Positions 27,589 to 37,241 of a stretch of DNA of 64,000 nt are shown piece after piece. The stretch is from Mycobacteroides saopaulense (lineage in GTDB: Bacteria; Actinomycetota; Actinomycetes; Mycobacteriales; Mycobacteriaceae): contig NZ_CP010271.1 of the NCBI RefSeq assembly GCF_001456355.1, forward strand, positions 310,001-374,000. The letters run 5' to 3'. A model generated the notes under the pieces. It saw only the letters and a program-made list of their open reading frames with translations. It ran no database searches and had not been told where the DNA came from. The position numbers were made by a program, and so were the translations under genes. Numbering within the stretch: position 1 is the stretch's first letter; every line of letters begins with the position of its first letter.

Positions 27589-28404
27589 ATGAGGCACATG
27601 GGCCAGCTGGCCGCGGAGTTCGTCGGCACGCTGATTCTGATCTTGTTCGGGGTCGGTGTGGTGGCCCAGGTGGTCACGGCGGGTGACCAGGACTACGGCA
27701 ATCACAACTCCATCGCCTGGGCCTGGGGCATCGGCGTCACCCTGGGCATTTTCGTGGCCGCCCGGGTATCCGGTGCCCACCTGAACCCGGCCGTCACCGT
27801 GGCATTGGCGGCCTTTCGTGATTTCCCGGGGAAGCAGGTGTTGCCCTTCATCGCCGCCCAGACCGCCGGAGCATTTGTGGCGGCGCTACTGGTGCGGTGG
27901 AACTACGGCAGCGTGCTGACCGCCGTCGATCCGGAGCACACCATGGCCACACAAGGTGTGTTCTCCACGCTGCCGGGTAACGGCGCGCTCGATGTCAGTC
28001 TGTGGGGTGGCCTGCGCGACCAGATCATCGGCACGGCCATCTTGTTGTTTCTGATCTTCGCGATCACCGACAGGCGCAACATCCGGATGCCGGAGAGCCT
28101 GGCACCGTTCGCGATCGGCGGTGTGGTCGTGGGGCTCGGCATGGCGTGGGGGTCGATCGCCGGGTATGCGATCAACCCGGCCCGCGATTTCGGACCGCGA
28201 CTGGCGTCCTATCTCACCGGATTCGATACTGCGTTTGTGGACCAGCACGGCGCGCAGTACTGGTGGGTGCCCATTGTCGGACCGCTCATCGGCGGTCTGC
28301 TGGGGGCCGCGCTGTACCGATACCTGGTGCAACCGTTCCTGCCCGCAGACGACGATTTTCTCGCTCAATCCCCATCGCACACAGAGGAGTTTGCCAATGG
28401 CTGA
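27589..28404 (+). CDS. glpF: Glycerol facilitator, aquaglyceroporin
   Basis: 271-residue MIP-family channel. Both NPA boxes are present: [11 protein letters not shown] and [14 protein letters not shown]. The Asp after the second NPA (N-P-A-R-D) marks glycerol-conducting members. Six helices plus two half-helices are expected. The ATG at 27589 (M-R-H-M) is chosen because a -10 box lies 7 nt upstream; GTG 27562 and ATG 27598 are alternatives. The 3' end overlaps glpK2 by 8 bp, so transporter and kinase are coupled. Confidence 0.92.
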   Translation: MRHMGQLAAEFVGTLILILFGVGVVAQVVTAGDQDYGNHNSIAWAWGIGVTLGIFVAARVSGAHLNPAVTVALAAFRDFPGKQVLPFIAAQTAGAFVAALLVRWNYGSVLTAVDPEHTMATQGVFSTLPGNGALDVSLWGGLRDQIIGTAILLFLIFAITDRRNIRMPESLAPFAIGGVVVGLGMAWGSIAGYAINPARDFGPRLASYLTGFDTAFVDQHGAQYWWVPIVGPLIGGLLGAALYRYLVQPFLPADDDFLAQSPSHTEEFANG

Positions 28405-29914
28405 TTTCGTGGCATCGATCGATCAGGGCACCACCAGCACGCGTGCCATGATCTTCAACCACGCCGGCGAGGTGATGGGGCGCCACCAGCTGGAGCATCA
28501 GCAGATCTTGCCGCAGGCAGGTTGGGTGGAGCACAACCCCGTGGAAATCTGGGAGCGCACCGCTTCGGTGCTGACCACCGCGTTGAACTCGACCGGCCTC
28601 GGCTCCATCGACCTTGCCGCGCTGGGCATTACCAATCAGCGTGAGACAACGCTGGTGTGGAACAAGCACACCGGTCGGCCGTACTACAACGCCATCGTGT
28701 GGCAGGACACCCGTACCGACCGCATTGCCTCGGCGCTGGATCGCGACGGCCGCGGCGACGTGATCCGGCGCAAGGCGGGGTTGCCACCCGCGACATACTT
28801 CTCTGGCGGCAAGATCCAGTGGATTCTGGAGAACATCGACGGGGTGCGCCGCGACGCGGAGAACGGGGAAGCCATCTTCGGTACCACCGATAGCTGGCTG
28901 CTGTGGAACCTGACCGGGGGAGTCGACGGCGGGGTGCATGTCACCGACGTCACCAACGCCAGTCGCACCATGTTGATGAACCTGGAGACGTTGGACTGGG
29001 ACGACGAGCTACTAGGCTTCTTCGGGGTGCCCCGGCAGATGCTGCCGCAGATCCGACCTTCGTCCTCGCCTGAGCCGTATGGCGTTACCCAACTTTCGGG
29101 CCCAATGCGGGGCGAGGTGCCTCTCACCGGCGATCTGGGCGACCAGCAGGCGGCCATGGTCGGTCAGGTCTGTCTGGAGGCCGGGGAGGCGAAGAACACC
29201 TACGGCACCGGCAACTTCCTGCTGCTCAACACCGGCGAGGATCTGGTGCGCTCCAAGAACGGGCTGTTGACCACGGTGTGCTACCAGTTTGCCGACAACA
29301 AACCCGTATACGCCCTGGAAGGCTCGATCGCGGTGACCGGATCTGCCGTGCAATGGTTGCGCGATCAGCTGGGGATCATCAGCGGCGCCGCCGAGAGCGA
29401 GGATTTGGCGCGGCAGGTGCCGGACAGCGGAGGCATGTACTTTGTCCCCGCATTCTCGGGATTGTTTGCACCGTACTGGCGTTCGGACGCACGCGGGGCC
29501 ATCGTGGGCATGTCGCGGTTCAACACCAATGCGCATCTGGCGCGTGCCACCTTGGAAGCGATCTGCTACCAGAGCCGCGAAGTGGTCGAGGCCATGGAGG
29601 CCGATTCGGGTGTCCACCTCGAGGTGCTCAAGGTCGACGGCGGTATCACCGCCAACAAGCTCTGCATGCAGATCCAGGCCGATACTCTCGGTGTGGATGT
29701 CGTCAAACCCGTTGTCGCCGAGACCACTGCGCTCGGTGCGGCCTATGCGGCGGGTCTGGCGGTCGGCTTCTGGAAGGACGCCGACGACCTGCGACAGAAC
29801 TGGCTGGAAGACGAGCGGTGGAGCTCGTCGATCACCGAACAGCAGCGTGCCGAAGGGTTCTCGGGTTGGAAGAAGGCCGTCCAGCGCACCCTGGATTGGG
29901 TTGATGTCTCATGA
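28397..29914 (+). CDS. glpK: Glycerol kinase, second copy
   Basis: 505-residue FGGY glycerol kinase. [52 protein letters not shown] and [12 protein letters not shown] are close to well-studied GlpK proteins. It overlaps glpF by 8 bp and glpD by 4 bp (ATGA), so this is the classical glycerol uptake and oxidation operon. GAGGAG precedes the ATG. The glpK1 copy across the divergent promoter may have different regulation or another polyol substrate. Confidence 0.94.
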   Translation: MADFVASIDQGTTSTRAMIFNHAGEVMGRHQLEHQQILPQAGWVEHNPVEIWERTASVLTTALNSTGLGSIDLAALGITNQRETTLVWNKHTGRPYYNAIVWQDTRTDRIASALDRDGRGDVIRRKAGLPPATYFSGGKIQWILENIDGVRRDAENGEAIFGTTDSWLLWNLTGGVDGGVHVTDVTNASRTMLMNLETLDWDDELLGFFGVPRQMLPQIRPSSSPEPYGVTQLSGPMRGEVPLTGDLGDQQAAMVGQVCLEAGEAKNTYGTGNFLLLNTGEDLVRSKNGLLTTVCYQFADNKPVYALEGSIAVTGSAVQWLRDQLGIISGAAESEDLARQVPDSGGMYFVPAFSGLFAPYWRSDARGAIVGMSRFNTNAHLARATLEAICYQSREVVEAMEADSGVHLEVLKVDGGITANKLCMQIQADTLGVDVVKPVVAETTALGAAYAAGLAVGFWKDADDLRQNWLEDERWSSSITEQQRAEGFSGWKKAVQRTLDWVDVS

Positions 29915-31632
29915 GCGACAAAATCGAACCGTTGAGTCCGGCAGGCCGCGCGCAAGCGCTGGCTCGGCTGGAGGCCGAGGAGCTGGACATTCTCGTCATC
30001 GGAGGCGGAGTCACCGGATCGGGTATTGCGCTCGATGCGATAACCCGGGGTTTGACAACAGGTTTGGTCGAGGCGCGGGACTACGCGGCGGGTACCTCCA
30101 GCCGTTCGTCGAAGCTGTTCCACGGCGGTCTGCGGTATCTCGAACAGTTCAACTTCTCGCTGGTGTTCGAGGCTTTGCGCGAGCGTCAGTTGGTGCTCAA
30201 GACCCTGGCGCCGCACCTGGCGCACCCGGTACCGTTCCTGTACCCGCTGTCGGCGACGGTGATCGACAGAGCGTATGCGGGGCTGGGTATCGGGGTGTAC
30301 GACATCATGGGTGCAGGCCGCGGGGTGCCCTCGCACATGCGGCATCTGGGTCGGCACAAGACCATCGAGGCGTTCCCGTCGGTCAACCGGGCGAACGTGC
30401 GCGGTGCGATCAAGTTCTACGAGGGCCAGGTGGACGATGCCCGGCACACCATGACTCTGGCGCGAACCGCCGCCCGATACGGTGCGGTCTGCGCGACGAG
30501 CACCCGCGTGATCGGCTTTCTGCGCGAGCGGGACGAGGTTGTCGGTGTTCGGGTACGTGACCTGGAAAGCGGTCGTGAGTTCGAGGTCCGCGCCCGGCAG
30601 ACCATCAACGCCGCCGGTGTGTGGACCGACGAGATTCAGCAGATGGTCGGTGGCCGAGGGCAGTTCAATGTGCGGGCCTCCAAGGGTGTGCACATCCTGG
30701 TGCCCAGGGCCCGCATCAACTCGTCGGCGGGCATCATCACCCGCACCGAGAAGAGCCTGCTTTTCGTCATCCCGTGGGGCAGTCATTGGATCATCGGAAC
30801 CACCGATACCGACTGGGATCTGGACCTGGCGCACCCCGCGGCCAGCCAATCCGACATCGACTACCTCCTGGAACATGCGAACACGCTGTTGGCCGACCCA
30901 CTGGATCGCGATGACGTGGTCGGTGTGTATGCCGGTCTGCGCCCGCTACTTTCGGGTGAATCCGATTCGACGAGCAAGCTGTCACGTGAGCACGCGGTGG
31001 CGAGCCCGGTCAAGGGTCTGACCATGATCGCGGGCGGCAAGTACACCACATACCGCGTGATGGCCAAGGATGCCGTCGACCATGCCGTGCACGGTCTGGA
31101 GCGGATGGTGCCACCATCGATCACCGAGCGGGTGCCGCTGTTGGGAGCCGAAGGCTATGGCGCGCTGTGGAACGCGCGCGAGCGGGTGGCGGCACGCAAC
31201 GGCCTGCGGGTGAACACCGTCGAGCATCTACTCGGCCGATATGGATCGATGATCGACGAGGTGCTCGGACTCATCGACAGTGATCCAAAGCTGGGCATGC
31301 CGATGGACAGCGCCCCGTCGTATATGAAGGCTGAAATCGTCTATGCCGCGAGCCATGAGGGCGCCCTGCATCTGGACGATGTGCTTGCCCGCAGGACACG
31401 GATATCCATCGAGACGTGGGATCGTGGCGATGCCGCGGCCCGGGAGGCCGCCGAGTTGGTGGCTCCGGTCCTTGGCTGGGATGCGACCGACATCGACCGC
31501 GAGATTGAGCATTATCAGAAACGCGTTGCCGCCGAACGTGAATCGCAACGTGCACCGGATGACAGAACCGCCGACGCGGCCCGCCTCGGCGCCCCCGATG
31601 TACGGGGGGCCGTGACGGGCCACGTGGGTTGA
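29911..31632 (+). CDS. glpD: Aerobic glycerol-3-phosphate dehydrogenase
   Basis: 573-residue FAD flavoenzyme that oxidises glycerol-3-phosphate to dihydroxyacetone phosphate and feeds electrons to the quinone pool at the membrane. [22 protein letters not shown] (dinucleotide fold, residues about 26-47), [21 protein letters not shown] (family signature), [20 protein letters not shown] glycerol site (present as [18 protein letters not shown]) and [13 protein letters not shown]. The C-terminal DAO_C domain is complete. It ends 15 bp before the convergent PadR gene stop. Confidence 0.94.
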   Translation: MSDKIEPLSPAGRAQALARLEAEELDILVIGGGVTGSGIALDAITRGLTTGLVEARDYAAGTSSRSSKLFHGGLRYLEQFNFSLVFEALRERQLVLKTLAPHLAHPVPFLYPLSATVIDRAYAGLGIGVYDIMGAGRGVPSHMRHLGRHKTIEAFPSVNRANVRGAIKFYEGQVDDARHTMTLARTAARYGAVCATSTRVIGFLRERDEVVGVRVRDLESGREFEVRARQTINAAGVWTDEIQQMVGGRGQFNVRASKGVHILVPRARINSSAGIITRTEKSLLFVIPWGSHWIIGTTDTDWDLDLAHPAASQSDIDYLLEHANTLLADPLDRDDVVGVYAGLRPLLSGESDSTSKLSREHAVASPVKGLTMIAGGKYTTYRVMAKDAVDHAVHGLERMVPPSITERVPLLGAEGYGALWNARERVAARNGLRVNTVEHLLGRYGSMIDEVLGLIDSDPKLGMPMDSAPSYMKAEIVYAASHEGALHLDDVLARRTRISIETWDRGDAAAREAAELVAPVLGWDATDIDREIEHYQKRVAAERESQRAPDDRTADAARLGAPDVRGAVTGHVG

Positions 31633-31647
31633 GCTCTTAGGCCGGTC

Positions 31648-32373
31648 TCACTCCGTTTCTCCTAAGATGCCGTAGATCTGCTTGCGGGCAGAGTTCACGA
31701 TCTCGATGATCCGCTGCTGCTGTTCGGGGGAGGCGGCGTGCGCCGACTGCGCGACCGCGCCCATCAGCTGACCGAGCGCCGAGCGAAGGTCGAGCACCGA
31801 TGGATCGGCGTCCTCGTTGATCTTCTCCCAGGGCGGGGTGTCCAGCTTCTCCGCGGATTCACTTCCCTCAGCAGTGAGTTCGAACTGCTTGCGGCTGCCG
31901 CTGCCCTCGGTTTCGGCGATGAGGCCCTCGTCGACGAGCAGTTGCAGTGTCGGGTAGACCGAGCCGGGGCTCGGCCGCCAGATGTTGTTGCTCCGCTCGG
32001 CGATCTCACGGATCATCTCGTAGCCGTGCATCGGGCGTTCGGTGAGCAGCGCCAGGATGGCGGCCCGGACGTCGCCGCGTTGGCCACGTCCACGTCCGCG
32101 TCCACGCGGTTGATCACCGAAACCAAACCCGAAACCAGGTCCGAAGCCACGGCCGAAACCGGGCCCGAACCCGCGGTCCATGAACGCGCCGGGCCCGCGA
32201 CGGCCCGCCCAGGCCTGTTCGCGGAATTCGCCGCGGGGGTCGCATTCGTGCTGACGGCCGCCGTGGCGGCGGCCTCTTTGACCTGGTCCGCGCCGTGTCG
32301 GGTCGAAACCGAAGCCAAAACCAAAGGGTGTGTCGGGCCGGAACTGTCCGGCCCTTTCCTCGTGGGAAGTCAT
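31648..32373 (-). CDS. PadR-family regulator with Gly/Phe/Arg-rich N-terminus
   Basis: 241 residues. Residues 1-100 are low-complexity, full of G-F-G-F and R-G-R-G-R-G repeats (for example GFGPGFGRGFGPGFGFGFG). The PadR winged helix follows: ILALLTERPMHGYEMIREI and RPSPGSVYPTLQLLVDEGLI, then a C-terminal dimerisation helix. Other PadR proteins start near the winged helix, so the 100-residue tail is unusual and may bind nucleic acid or phase-separate (inference). AAGGAG precedes the ATG. A perfect CGATATATCG palindrome upstream suggests autoregulation. Confidence 0.88.
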   Translation of the reverse strand: MTSHEERAGQFRPDTPFGFGFGFDPTRRGPGQRGRRHGGRQHECDPRGEFREQAWAGRRGPGAFMDRGFGPGFGRGFGPGFGFGFGDQPRGRGRGRGQRGDVRAAILALLTERPMHGYEMIREIAERSNNIWRPSPGSVYPTLQLLVDEGLIAETEGSGSRKQFELTAEGSESAEKLDTPPWEKINEDADPSVLDLRSALGQLMGAVAQSAHAASPEQQQRIIEIVNSARKQIYGILGETE

Positions 32374-32422
32374 GTGTGCTCCTTAGTGCTCAGGGGAGGC
32401 GGTATCGCCTCTCGATAGATAA

Positions 32423-32432
32423 CGATATATCG
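32423..32432. promoter_or_regulatory. PadR-type AT-rich palindrome
   Basis: CGATATATCG is a perfect 10-bp palindrome, with further TATCG/CGATA half-sites at 32403-32407 and 32413-32417, between padR (minus) and the ParB-like gene (plus). PadR regulators commonly bind such ATAT-containing dyads. Confidence 0.5.
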
Positions 32433-32511
32433 GAATCGATCGTGATGCAACGAAAACTTTCGGGACCGATTCGAAGGGCTGTTCCCCGCTGCGCGTCGTA
32501 GGGTGACCGCC

Positions 32512-32886
32512 ATGACCGTGAAGTGGCTGGAAGCGCCCGAGGACCATGACTACGCGGCGGCCGTCGACTACCTGTCCCTGGTCGGTGAGGCCGATACGGT
32601 GAAGCGGACCGTCAAGGCGCTACGCAACGCAACCCTGGAGTATCGGAAGGCCAAGGACATCCTGCGCGCGGCGCATCTGGAGATGCTGCCTAAAACCAAC
32701 GCGCATGTGGCCCGCGACCTGGCGAAGATCGCCAAGGACAAGTCGTTGTCCCCGATCCTGCTTGTGCGTGGTGACGCCCGCAGCGGAGCCCGCCTGGAAA
32801 TCGCGGACGGGTATCACCGCGTCTGTGCCAGTTACATATCCGACGAAAATACCGATATCCCTTGCCACCTGGTGTCCTGGCAGTGA
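32512..32886 (+). CDS. Small ParB/sulfiredoxin-like protein
   Basis: 124 residues, no signal peptide. The C-terminal LEIADGYHRVCASYISDENT matches the D-G-x-H-R strand-turn-helix of the ParB/Srx nuclease-like fold; the N-terminal half is a helix-rich LLVRGDARSGA-preceding region. No helix-turn-helix for centromere binding is present, so it is not a partition protein. Function unknown. TAGGGT lies exactly 7 nt before the ATG (leaderless prediction). It stops 4 bp before the antiporter start, so it is probably its operon partner. Confidence 0.72.
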   Translation: MTVKWLEAPEDHDYAAAVDYLSLVGEADTVKRTVKALRNATLEYRKAKDILRAAHLEMLPKTNAHVARDLAKIAKDKSLSPILLVRGDARSGARLEIADGYHRVCASYISDENTDIPCHLVSWQ

Positions 32887-32890
32887 TTTC

Positions 32891-34129
32891 ATGAGCGGCT
32901 TCGGGTTTCCGACCCTGGCGATTATCGTCGTCGTCGGGCTGATCGGACCGCTGCTGGCGCTCAATACGCGGCTGCGGATCCCGGTGGTGATCGGCGAACT
33001 GATTGCCGGAATCGTGATCGGGCGTACCGGGTTCGGCTGGATCGACGCTTTCGATCCGACGTTCAAGATGTTCGCCGATGTCGGCTTCGCGCTGGTCATG
33101 TTCGTCGCGGGCACGCATGTGCCGATACGTGACAAGACCATGGTGGCCGCGCTACCTCGGGCGGCGCTGCGCGCCATCGTGGTGGGTGCGGTGGGGGCGG
33201 TGCTGGGTGTATTGCTGGCCAATGCATTTCACACTGGGCACGCGCCGCTGTACGCGGTGCTCATCGCGTCCTCGTCGGCGGCGCTGGTGCTGCCGATCAT
33301 CGACTCGTTGAGTCTTGAGGGCCCCAAGGTGCTGAGCATGACGGCCCAGGTGGCCATCGCCGATACCGCATCAATCATCTTGTTGCCCTTGGTGATCGAC
33401 CTCAAGCACGCGCCCCGGGCCGCGGTCGGGGCCGTCGCGGTGGCCGCGTGCGCGGGCCTCGTCTTCGTGATCTTGCGCGCTCTCGACCAAGCGGGGCTGC
33501 TCGATCGGTTCCACGACTATTCGAAGCAACGCCGGGTGGCGATGGAGCTGCGGATCAGCCTGGCCATCGTCTTCGGCCTCGCGGCGCTGGCCGTGGCGAC
33601 CCACGTGTCGATCATGTTGGCGGGCTTCGCCCTGGGTTTGGTCGTGGCGGGTATCGGCGAGCCGCGCCGCCTGGCCAAACAGCTCTTCGGATTCACCGAG
33701 GGCTTCTTTTCGCCGTTGTTCTTCGTCTGGCTGGGCGCGTCCCTGCACGTGCGTGAGCTCGGTGAGAACCCCAAGCTGATGTTGTTGGGGCTGGGCTTGG
33801 GCGCGGCCGCCGTGCTGGCACATCTGGTTATCCGGCTGCTGGGCCAGCCGGTGTCACTGGGAGCACTGGCCTCGGCGCAGCTGGGTGTGCCCATCGCGGC
33901 GGCGGCGATCGGTGAGCAGCAGCAGTCGTTGATGCACGGTGAGGCCGCGGCGCTCATCCTCGGCGCCCTGGTGACGATCGTCGCGGCGACCCTGGGCGGT
34001 TCGATCTACGCGAAAACCGCGGCTGATGCTCAGCCGGGGGTGGCGAAACCCGAAGGCGATTCGCAGGATTCCGGGGCTGCCGGAGCCGCCGGTGGTGCGG
34101 CCGAGGGTGGCAACGGCGTCGGCGGATAG
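32891..34129 (+). CDS. CPA2-family cation:proton antiporter
   Basis: 412 residues with about 12 transmembrane helices; KefB/NapA-like. VVIGELIAGIVIGRTGFGW (helix 2) and VAIADTASIILLPLVIDL carry the usual discontinuous-helix residues with the transport Asp. It exchanges Na+ or K+ for H+ across the inner membrane. There is no C-terminal RCK domain. The last 34 codons (Ala/Gly-rich) overlap antisense to the Pro-rich tail of the RDD gene by 100 bp. Confidence 0.88.
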   Translation: MSGFGFPTLAIIVVVGLIGPLLALNTRLRIPVVIGELIAGIVIGRTGFGWIDAFDPTFKMFADVGFALVMFVAGTHVPIRDKTMVAALPRAALRAIVVGAVGAVLGVLLANAFHTGHAPLYAVLIASSSAALVLPIIDSLSLEGPKVLSMTAQVAIADTASIILLPLVIDLKHAPRAAVGAVAVAACAGLVFVILRALDQAGLLDRFHDYSKQRRVAMELRISLAIVFGLAALAVATHVSIMLAGFALGLVVAGIGEPRRLAKQLFGFTEGFFSPLFFVWLGASLHVRELGENPKLMLLGLGLGAAAVLAHLVIRLLGQPVSLGALASAQLGVPIAAAAIGEQQQSLMHGEAAALILGALVTIVAATLGGSIYAKTAADAQPGVAKPEGDSQDSGAAGAAGGAAEGGNGVGG

Positions 34130-34869
34130 GCGGGCTGCATCTGTTCCAGCGCGCGGTAGTGGCGTTCGGCAAGCACCGCCGCGAGCATGAACTGCGGAGG
34201 AGTGCCCGGCGGCGGAGGAGGTTCGATGCTGGCGAGCACATCGGTGGAGATCTGGTAGAGCATCTGTTCCCGGGTATGCGGTGCCAATTGTCCTGCGCGA
34301 TTGAGGAACTGGCGAGCCAGATTGGCTTGCTCGGTAGTGAGTCCGGACAGTTGCAGGGTCTGTGCCCAGGCCGCGAGCGGCGGCGGCATCACCGGCGGCG
34401 GGGGGAGCTTGGGGCCTCGCTCGCTGATCACCATGGTGCCCGCGAAGATGTCCCCGAGGCGCTTGCCCTTGGACGACACCAGGCTGGTGATCACGGCGGG
34501 TGCACCCATGAACATGTAGATCTCCACCACGGCCGCCAGGGCGCGGATGACGGCCTGGCGGAGGCGTTCCGGGCCTCCGTCGTCGGATACCACGCGCAGC
34601 CCCATGATCATCTTGCCCAGGGAGCGGCCCCGGGTCGACATCTCCCAGACCACCGGATAGCCGACCAGAGCCAGCACCGAGTAGACGATGCTGAGCGCTC
34701 CGGCCAGGGCCTCGTCGAACTGCGAGAGTGAGAACGCGACGACGAAGATCCCGGCGTACAGCACGATCACCTGGACGAAGATATCGATGAACGCGGATAC
34801 CACCCGCACCGGAAGCTGGGCCACCTTGACGTCCAAGACAACCGCATCGCCCGTCACCAACTCCGACAT
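34030..34869 (-). CDS. RDD-family membrane protein
   Basis: 279 residues. RDD domain at residues 15-150: QLPVRVVSAFIDIFVQ (with R-x-x-x-x-x-x-D), a second helix, and TRGRSLGKMIMGLRVV (the G-R-S-x-G-K segment); three predicted helices. A cytosolic Pro/Ala-rich tail follows, ending PPSAAPPAAPAAPESCESP. Function of RDD proteins is mostly unknown; some are ion antiporters. Matches Rv3695 in position relative to the SpoIIM/DUF58/MoxR cluster. TAGTCT lies 6 nt before the ATG, so the transcript is predicted leaderless. Confidence 0.87.
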   Translation of the reverse strand: MSELVTGDAVVLDVKVAQLPVRVVSAFIDIFVQVIVLYAGIFVVAFSLSQFDEALAGALSIVYSVLALVGYPVVWEMSTRGRSLGKMIMGLRVVSDDGGPERLRQAVIRALAAVVEIYMFMGAPAVITSLVSSKGKRLGDIFAGTMVISERGPKLPPPPVMPPPLAAWAQTLQLSGLTTEQANLARQFLNRAGQLAPHTREQMLYQISTDVLASIEPPPPPGTPPQFMLAAVLAERHYRALEQMQPAYPPTPLPPSAAPPAAPAAPESCESPSGFATPG

Positions 34870-34875
34870 GATCCG

Positions 34876-34888
34876 AGACTACTAGTAT
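34876..34888. promoter_or_regulatory. Back-to-back -10 boxes of two divergent leaderless genes
   Basis: TAGTCT on the minus strand (34876-34881) is 6 nt before the RDD ATG, and TAGTAT on the plus strand (34883-34888) is 7 nt before the SpoIIM-like ATG. One base separates them, and the whole intergenic region is 26 bp. The two promoters cannot be bound by polymerase together. Confidence 0.6.
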
Positions 34889-34895
34889 TTGCCAG

Positions 34896-35888
34896 ATGGA
34901 CGTGGACGCATTCGTCGCCACTCATCGGGGGACATGGGACCGGCTGGAGGAGCTGGTCAAGCGCAGGCGGAGCTTGAGCGGGCCCGAGATCGATGAGCTG
35001 GTCGAGCTGTACCAGAAGGTGTCCACGCATCTGTCCACCGTGCGCTCGGCATCGGGTGATCCGGCCTTGGTGGGGCGGCTCTCGATGTTGGTTGCTCGGG
35101 CACGTTCGGCCGTCACGGGAGAACATGCCCCGTTGTGGCGCCACTTCATCCGCTTCTGGACGGTGTCCTTTCCGGTGGTCGCCTACCGCAGCTGGCGGTG
35201 GTGGCTGGGTGCGACGGTCGGGTCGATGGCGGTGGCGATCGCGGTCGGCATCTGGGTGATGCATTCGCCGGAGCTGCAATCGGTGATCGGTACACCTGAC
35301 GAGATCGCACACCTGGTGAACGAGGACTTCGAGAACTACTACAGTGAGCACCCTGCCGCGGCCTTCGCACTGCACGTCTGGATCAACAACTCCTGGGTGG
35401 CCGCGCAGTGCATCATCTTCGCCGTGCTGCTGGGCATTCCGATCCCGCTCGTGTTGTTCCTGAACGCGGCGAATGTGGGCGTGGCCGGCGGATTGATGAT
35501 CGCCGCCGGGCGCGGCGATGTGTTCTTCGGTCTCATCCTTCCCCACGGACTGTTGGAGCTGACGGCCGTCTTCCTGGCCGCCGGTGCCGGAATGCGGTTG
35601 GGGTGGAAGGTGATTGATCCGGGCGACCGGCCCCGTGGCCAGGTTTTGGCCGAGCAGGGCCGGGCCGTCATGTCCGTGGCCGGAGGGCTGGTCGGGGTGC
35701 TGCTGGTCAGCGGGCTCATCGAGGCGCTGGTCACTCCGTCGCCCCTGCCGACCTTCGCCCGCATCGGAATCGGTGTGATCGCCGAGGGCTTGTTCCTGGC
35801 TTACGTCGTGATTCTGGGCCGGCGCGGGGTGGCCGCCAACGAATCGGGCGACATCGAGAACGCTCCCGACTACGCGCCGGCCGTCTGA
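34896..35888 (+). CDS. Stage II sporulation protein M-like membrane protein (DUF95)
   Basis: 330 residues. A cytosolic helical N-terminus (residues 1-95) is followed by about five to six transmembrane helices with the SpoIIM/DUF95 strings NNSWVAAQCIIFAVLLGIPIP, GRGDVFFGLILPHGLLELTAVFLAAGAG. In actinobacteria this gene lies next to RDD, DUF58 and MoxR genes (Rv3694c type) without sporulation; its role there is not known. Predicted leaderless. It ends 3 bp before the convergent DUF58 gene stop. Confidence 0.87.
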   Translation: MDVDAFVATHRGTWDRLEELVKRRRSLSGPEIDELVELYQKVSTHLSTVRSASGDPALVGRLSMLVARARSAVTGEHAPLWRHFIRFWTVSFPVVAYRSWRWWLGATVGSMAVAIAVGIWVMHSPELQSVIGTPDEIAHLVNEDFENYYSEHPAAAFALHVWINNSWVAAQCIIFAVLLGIPIPLVLFLNAANVGVAGGLMIAAGRGDVFFGLILPHGLLELTAVFLAAGAGMRLGWKVIDPGDRPRGQVLAEQGRAVMSVAGGLVGVLLVSGLIEALVTPSPLPTFARIGIGVIAEGLFLAYVVILGRRGVAANESGDIENAPDYAPAV

Positions 35889-35891
35889 GCG

Positions 35892-37241
35892 CTACAGCCG
35901 ACCGGAGGCCTTCAGCGACAGGTATCTGTCGGCAAGCGCGGGGGCGATTTCCTCGGGTGGTGCGTCCACAACCTCGACACCCTGGCGGCGCAGCAGTGTG
36001 ACGATCCGGCGTCTGCCCTCGCGGGTGCGTTCGGCCGCTGCCGCGTCATACACCTGCTCGACATCGAGTGACCTGATGTTCCCTGGCCCCGTCGACTTCT
36101 CGGGCATCACCATGTCCTCGACCCGCGGATCGCTGACCGCGGCGACCAACAGGTGGTGATGGGTGGTCAACTGAGGAAGCAGCGGCAGCAGGCCCTCTTC
36201 CAATGCGGCGGGGTTCAGGTCGGTGAGCAGCACGATGAGCGACCGGTGACGGGACCTGCGGCGGATGGTCGCCACGAGATCGCGGGCATCGGACTCGATG
36301 AGCGAGGGCTCTAGGGGCGCCATCGCGTTGACCACCAGTGGCAGCAGCTCGTTACGCGAAGCGCCGGACACCTGGGAGCGCACCACGCGGTCGTGCGCCA
36401 GGAAATCCACGCGGTCGCCGGCGCGAGATGCCAATGCCACCAACAGCAGTGCGGCGTCCATGACCCAATCCAGCCGAGGCCACCCGGACGGATCCCCCGA
36501 GGTCGGGTCGACACCGATGCGGCCCGCCGAGGTACGGCCGGTGTCCAACACGACGAGGATGCGCCGGTCCCGCTCCGGGCGCCAGGTGCGCACCACCACG
36601 TCGTTGCGACGGGCGGAGGCACGCCAATCGATGGACCGGACGTCGTCACCGACCACATACTCACGCAAAGAGTCGAATTCGGTGCCCTGGCCGCGGATCA
36701 GCACCGGGATGGCACCTTCCAGCTCACGCAGTTTGGCCAGCCGGGACGGCAGATGTTTGCGACTGAGGAACGGTGGCAGCACCCGTAGCTGCCACGGCAC
36801 ATCGTGGCGTCCTTGACGGCCGGCCAGGCCCAGCGGGCCGACCGTGCGTGCCGTGACGGTCGCCGGCTTGTGGTCGCCACGACGCAAGGGACGCAGGGAG
36901 GTGACGACTTGGGTGCGTTCACCTCGGCGCAGATCCATCCGGTGCGCGCGGGGCGTGGCCCGCATGCTCGGTGCCCAGCTGTCGCGCACCCAGCCGCGCA
37001 CCCGGCGGCCCGGGTTCTGGATCATCAGCGCGATGTCCGCGGATTCGCCGAGTCTGATGGAGTCGGGTCCGGAACGGGTGAAGGCGAGCCGTCGTGGACT
37101 GGCGGCGGCGGCGATGTCGAGGACAACCAAGACCGCGAGGGCAAGTAGTAGCAGCCAGAACAAGCGAACCGGCCATGGGGACACCAGGATCAGCAGCGCG
37201 CTGAGCAGCGCGACCAATGCCGTACGCCCGGTCAGAATCAC
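35892..37241 (-). CDS. DUF58 protein (VWA-like), MoxR partner
   Basis: 449 residues with two N-terminal transmembrane helices (residues 5-50), then a periplasmic-looking beta domain, and the DUF58 core GTEFDSLREYVVGDDVRSIDWRASARRNDVVVRTW followed by a VWA-like fold beginning RILVVLDTGRTS (MIDAS-like D-x-x-x-S). Such proteins work with MoxR AAA+ ATPases in assembly or activation of envelope complexes. The GTG shares one base with the moxR stop (TAGTG). Rv3693-like position. Confidence 0.88.
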   Translation of the reverse strand: MILTGRTALVALLSALLILVSPWPVRLFWLLLLALAVLVVLDIAAAASPRRLAFTRSGPDSIRLGESADIALMIQNPGRRVRGWVRDSWAPSMRATPRAHRMDLRRGERTQVVTSLRPLRRGDHKPATVTARTVGPLGLAGRQGRHDVPWQLRVLPPFLSRKHLPSRLAKLRELEGAIPVLIRGQGTEFDSLREYVVGDDVRSIDWRASARRNDVVVRTWRPERDRRILVVLDTGRTSAGRIGVDPTSGDPSGWPRLDWVMDAALLLVALASRAGDRVDFLAHDRVVRSQVSGASRNELLPLVVNAMAPLEPSLIESDARDLVATIRRRSRHRSLIVLLTDLNPAALEEGLLPLLPQLTTHHHLLVAAVSDPRVEDMVMPEKSTGPGNIRSLDVEQVYDAAAAERTREGRRRIVTLLRRQGVEVVDAPPEEIAPALADRYLSLKASGRL

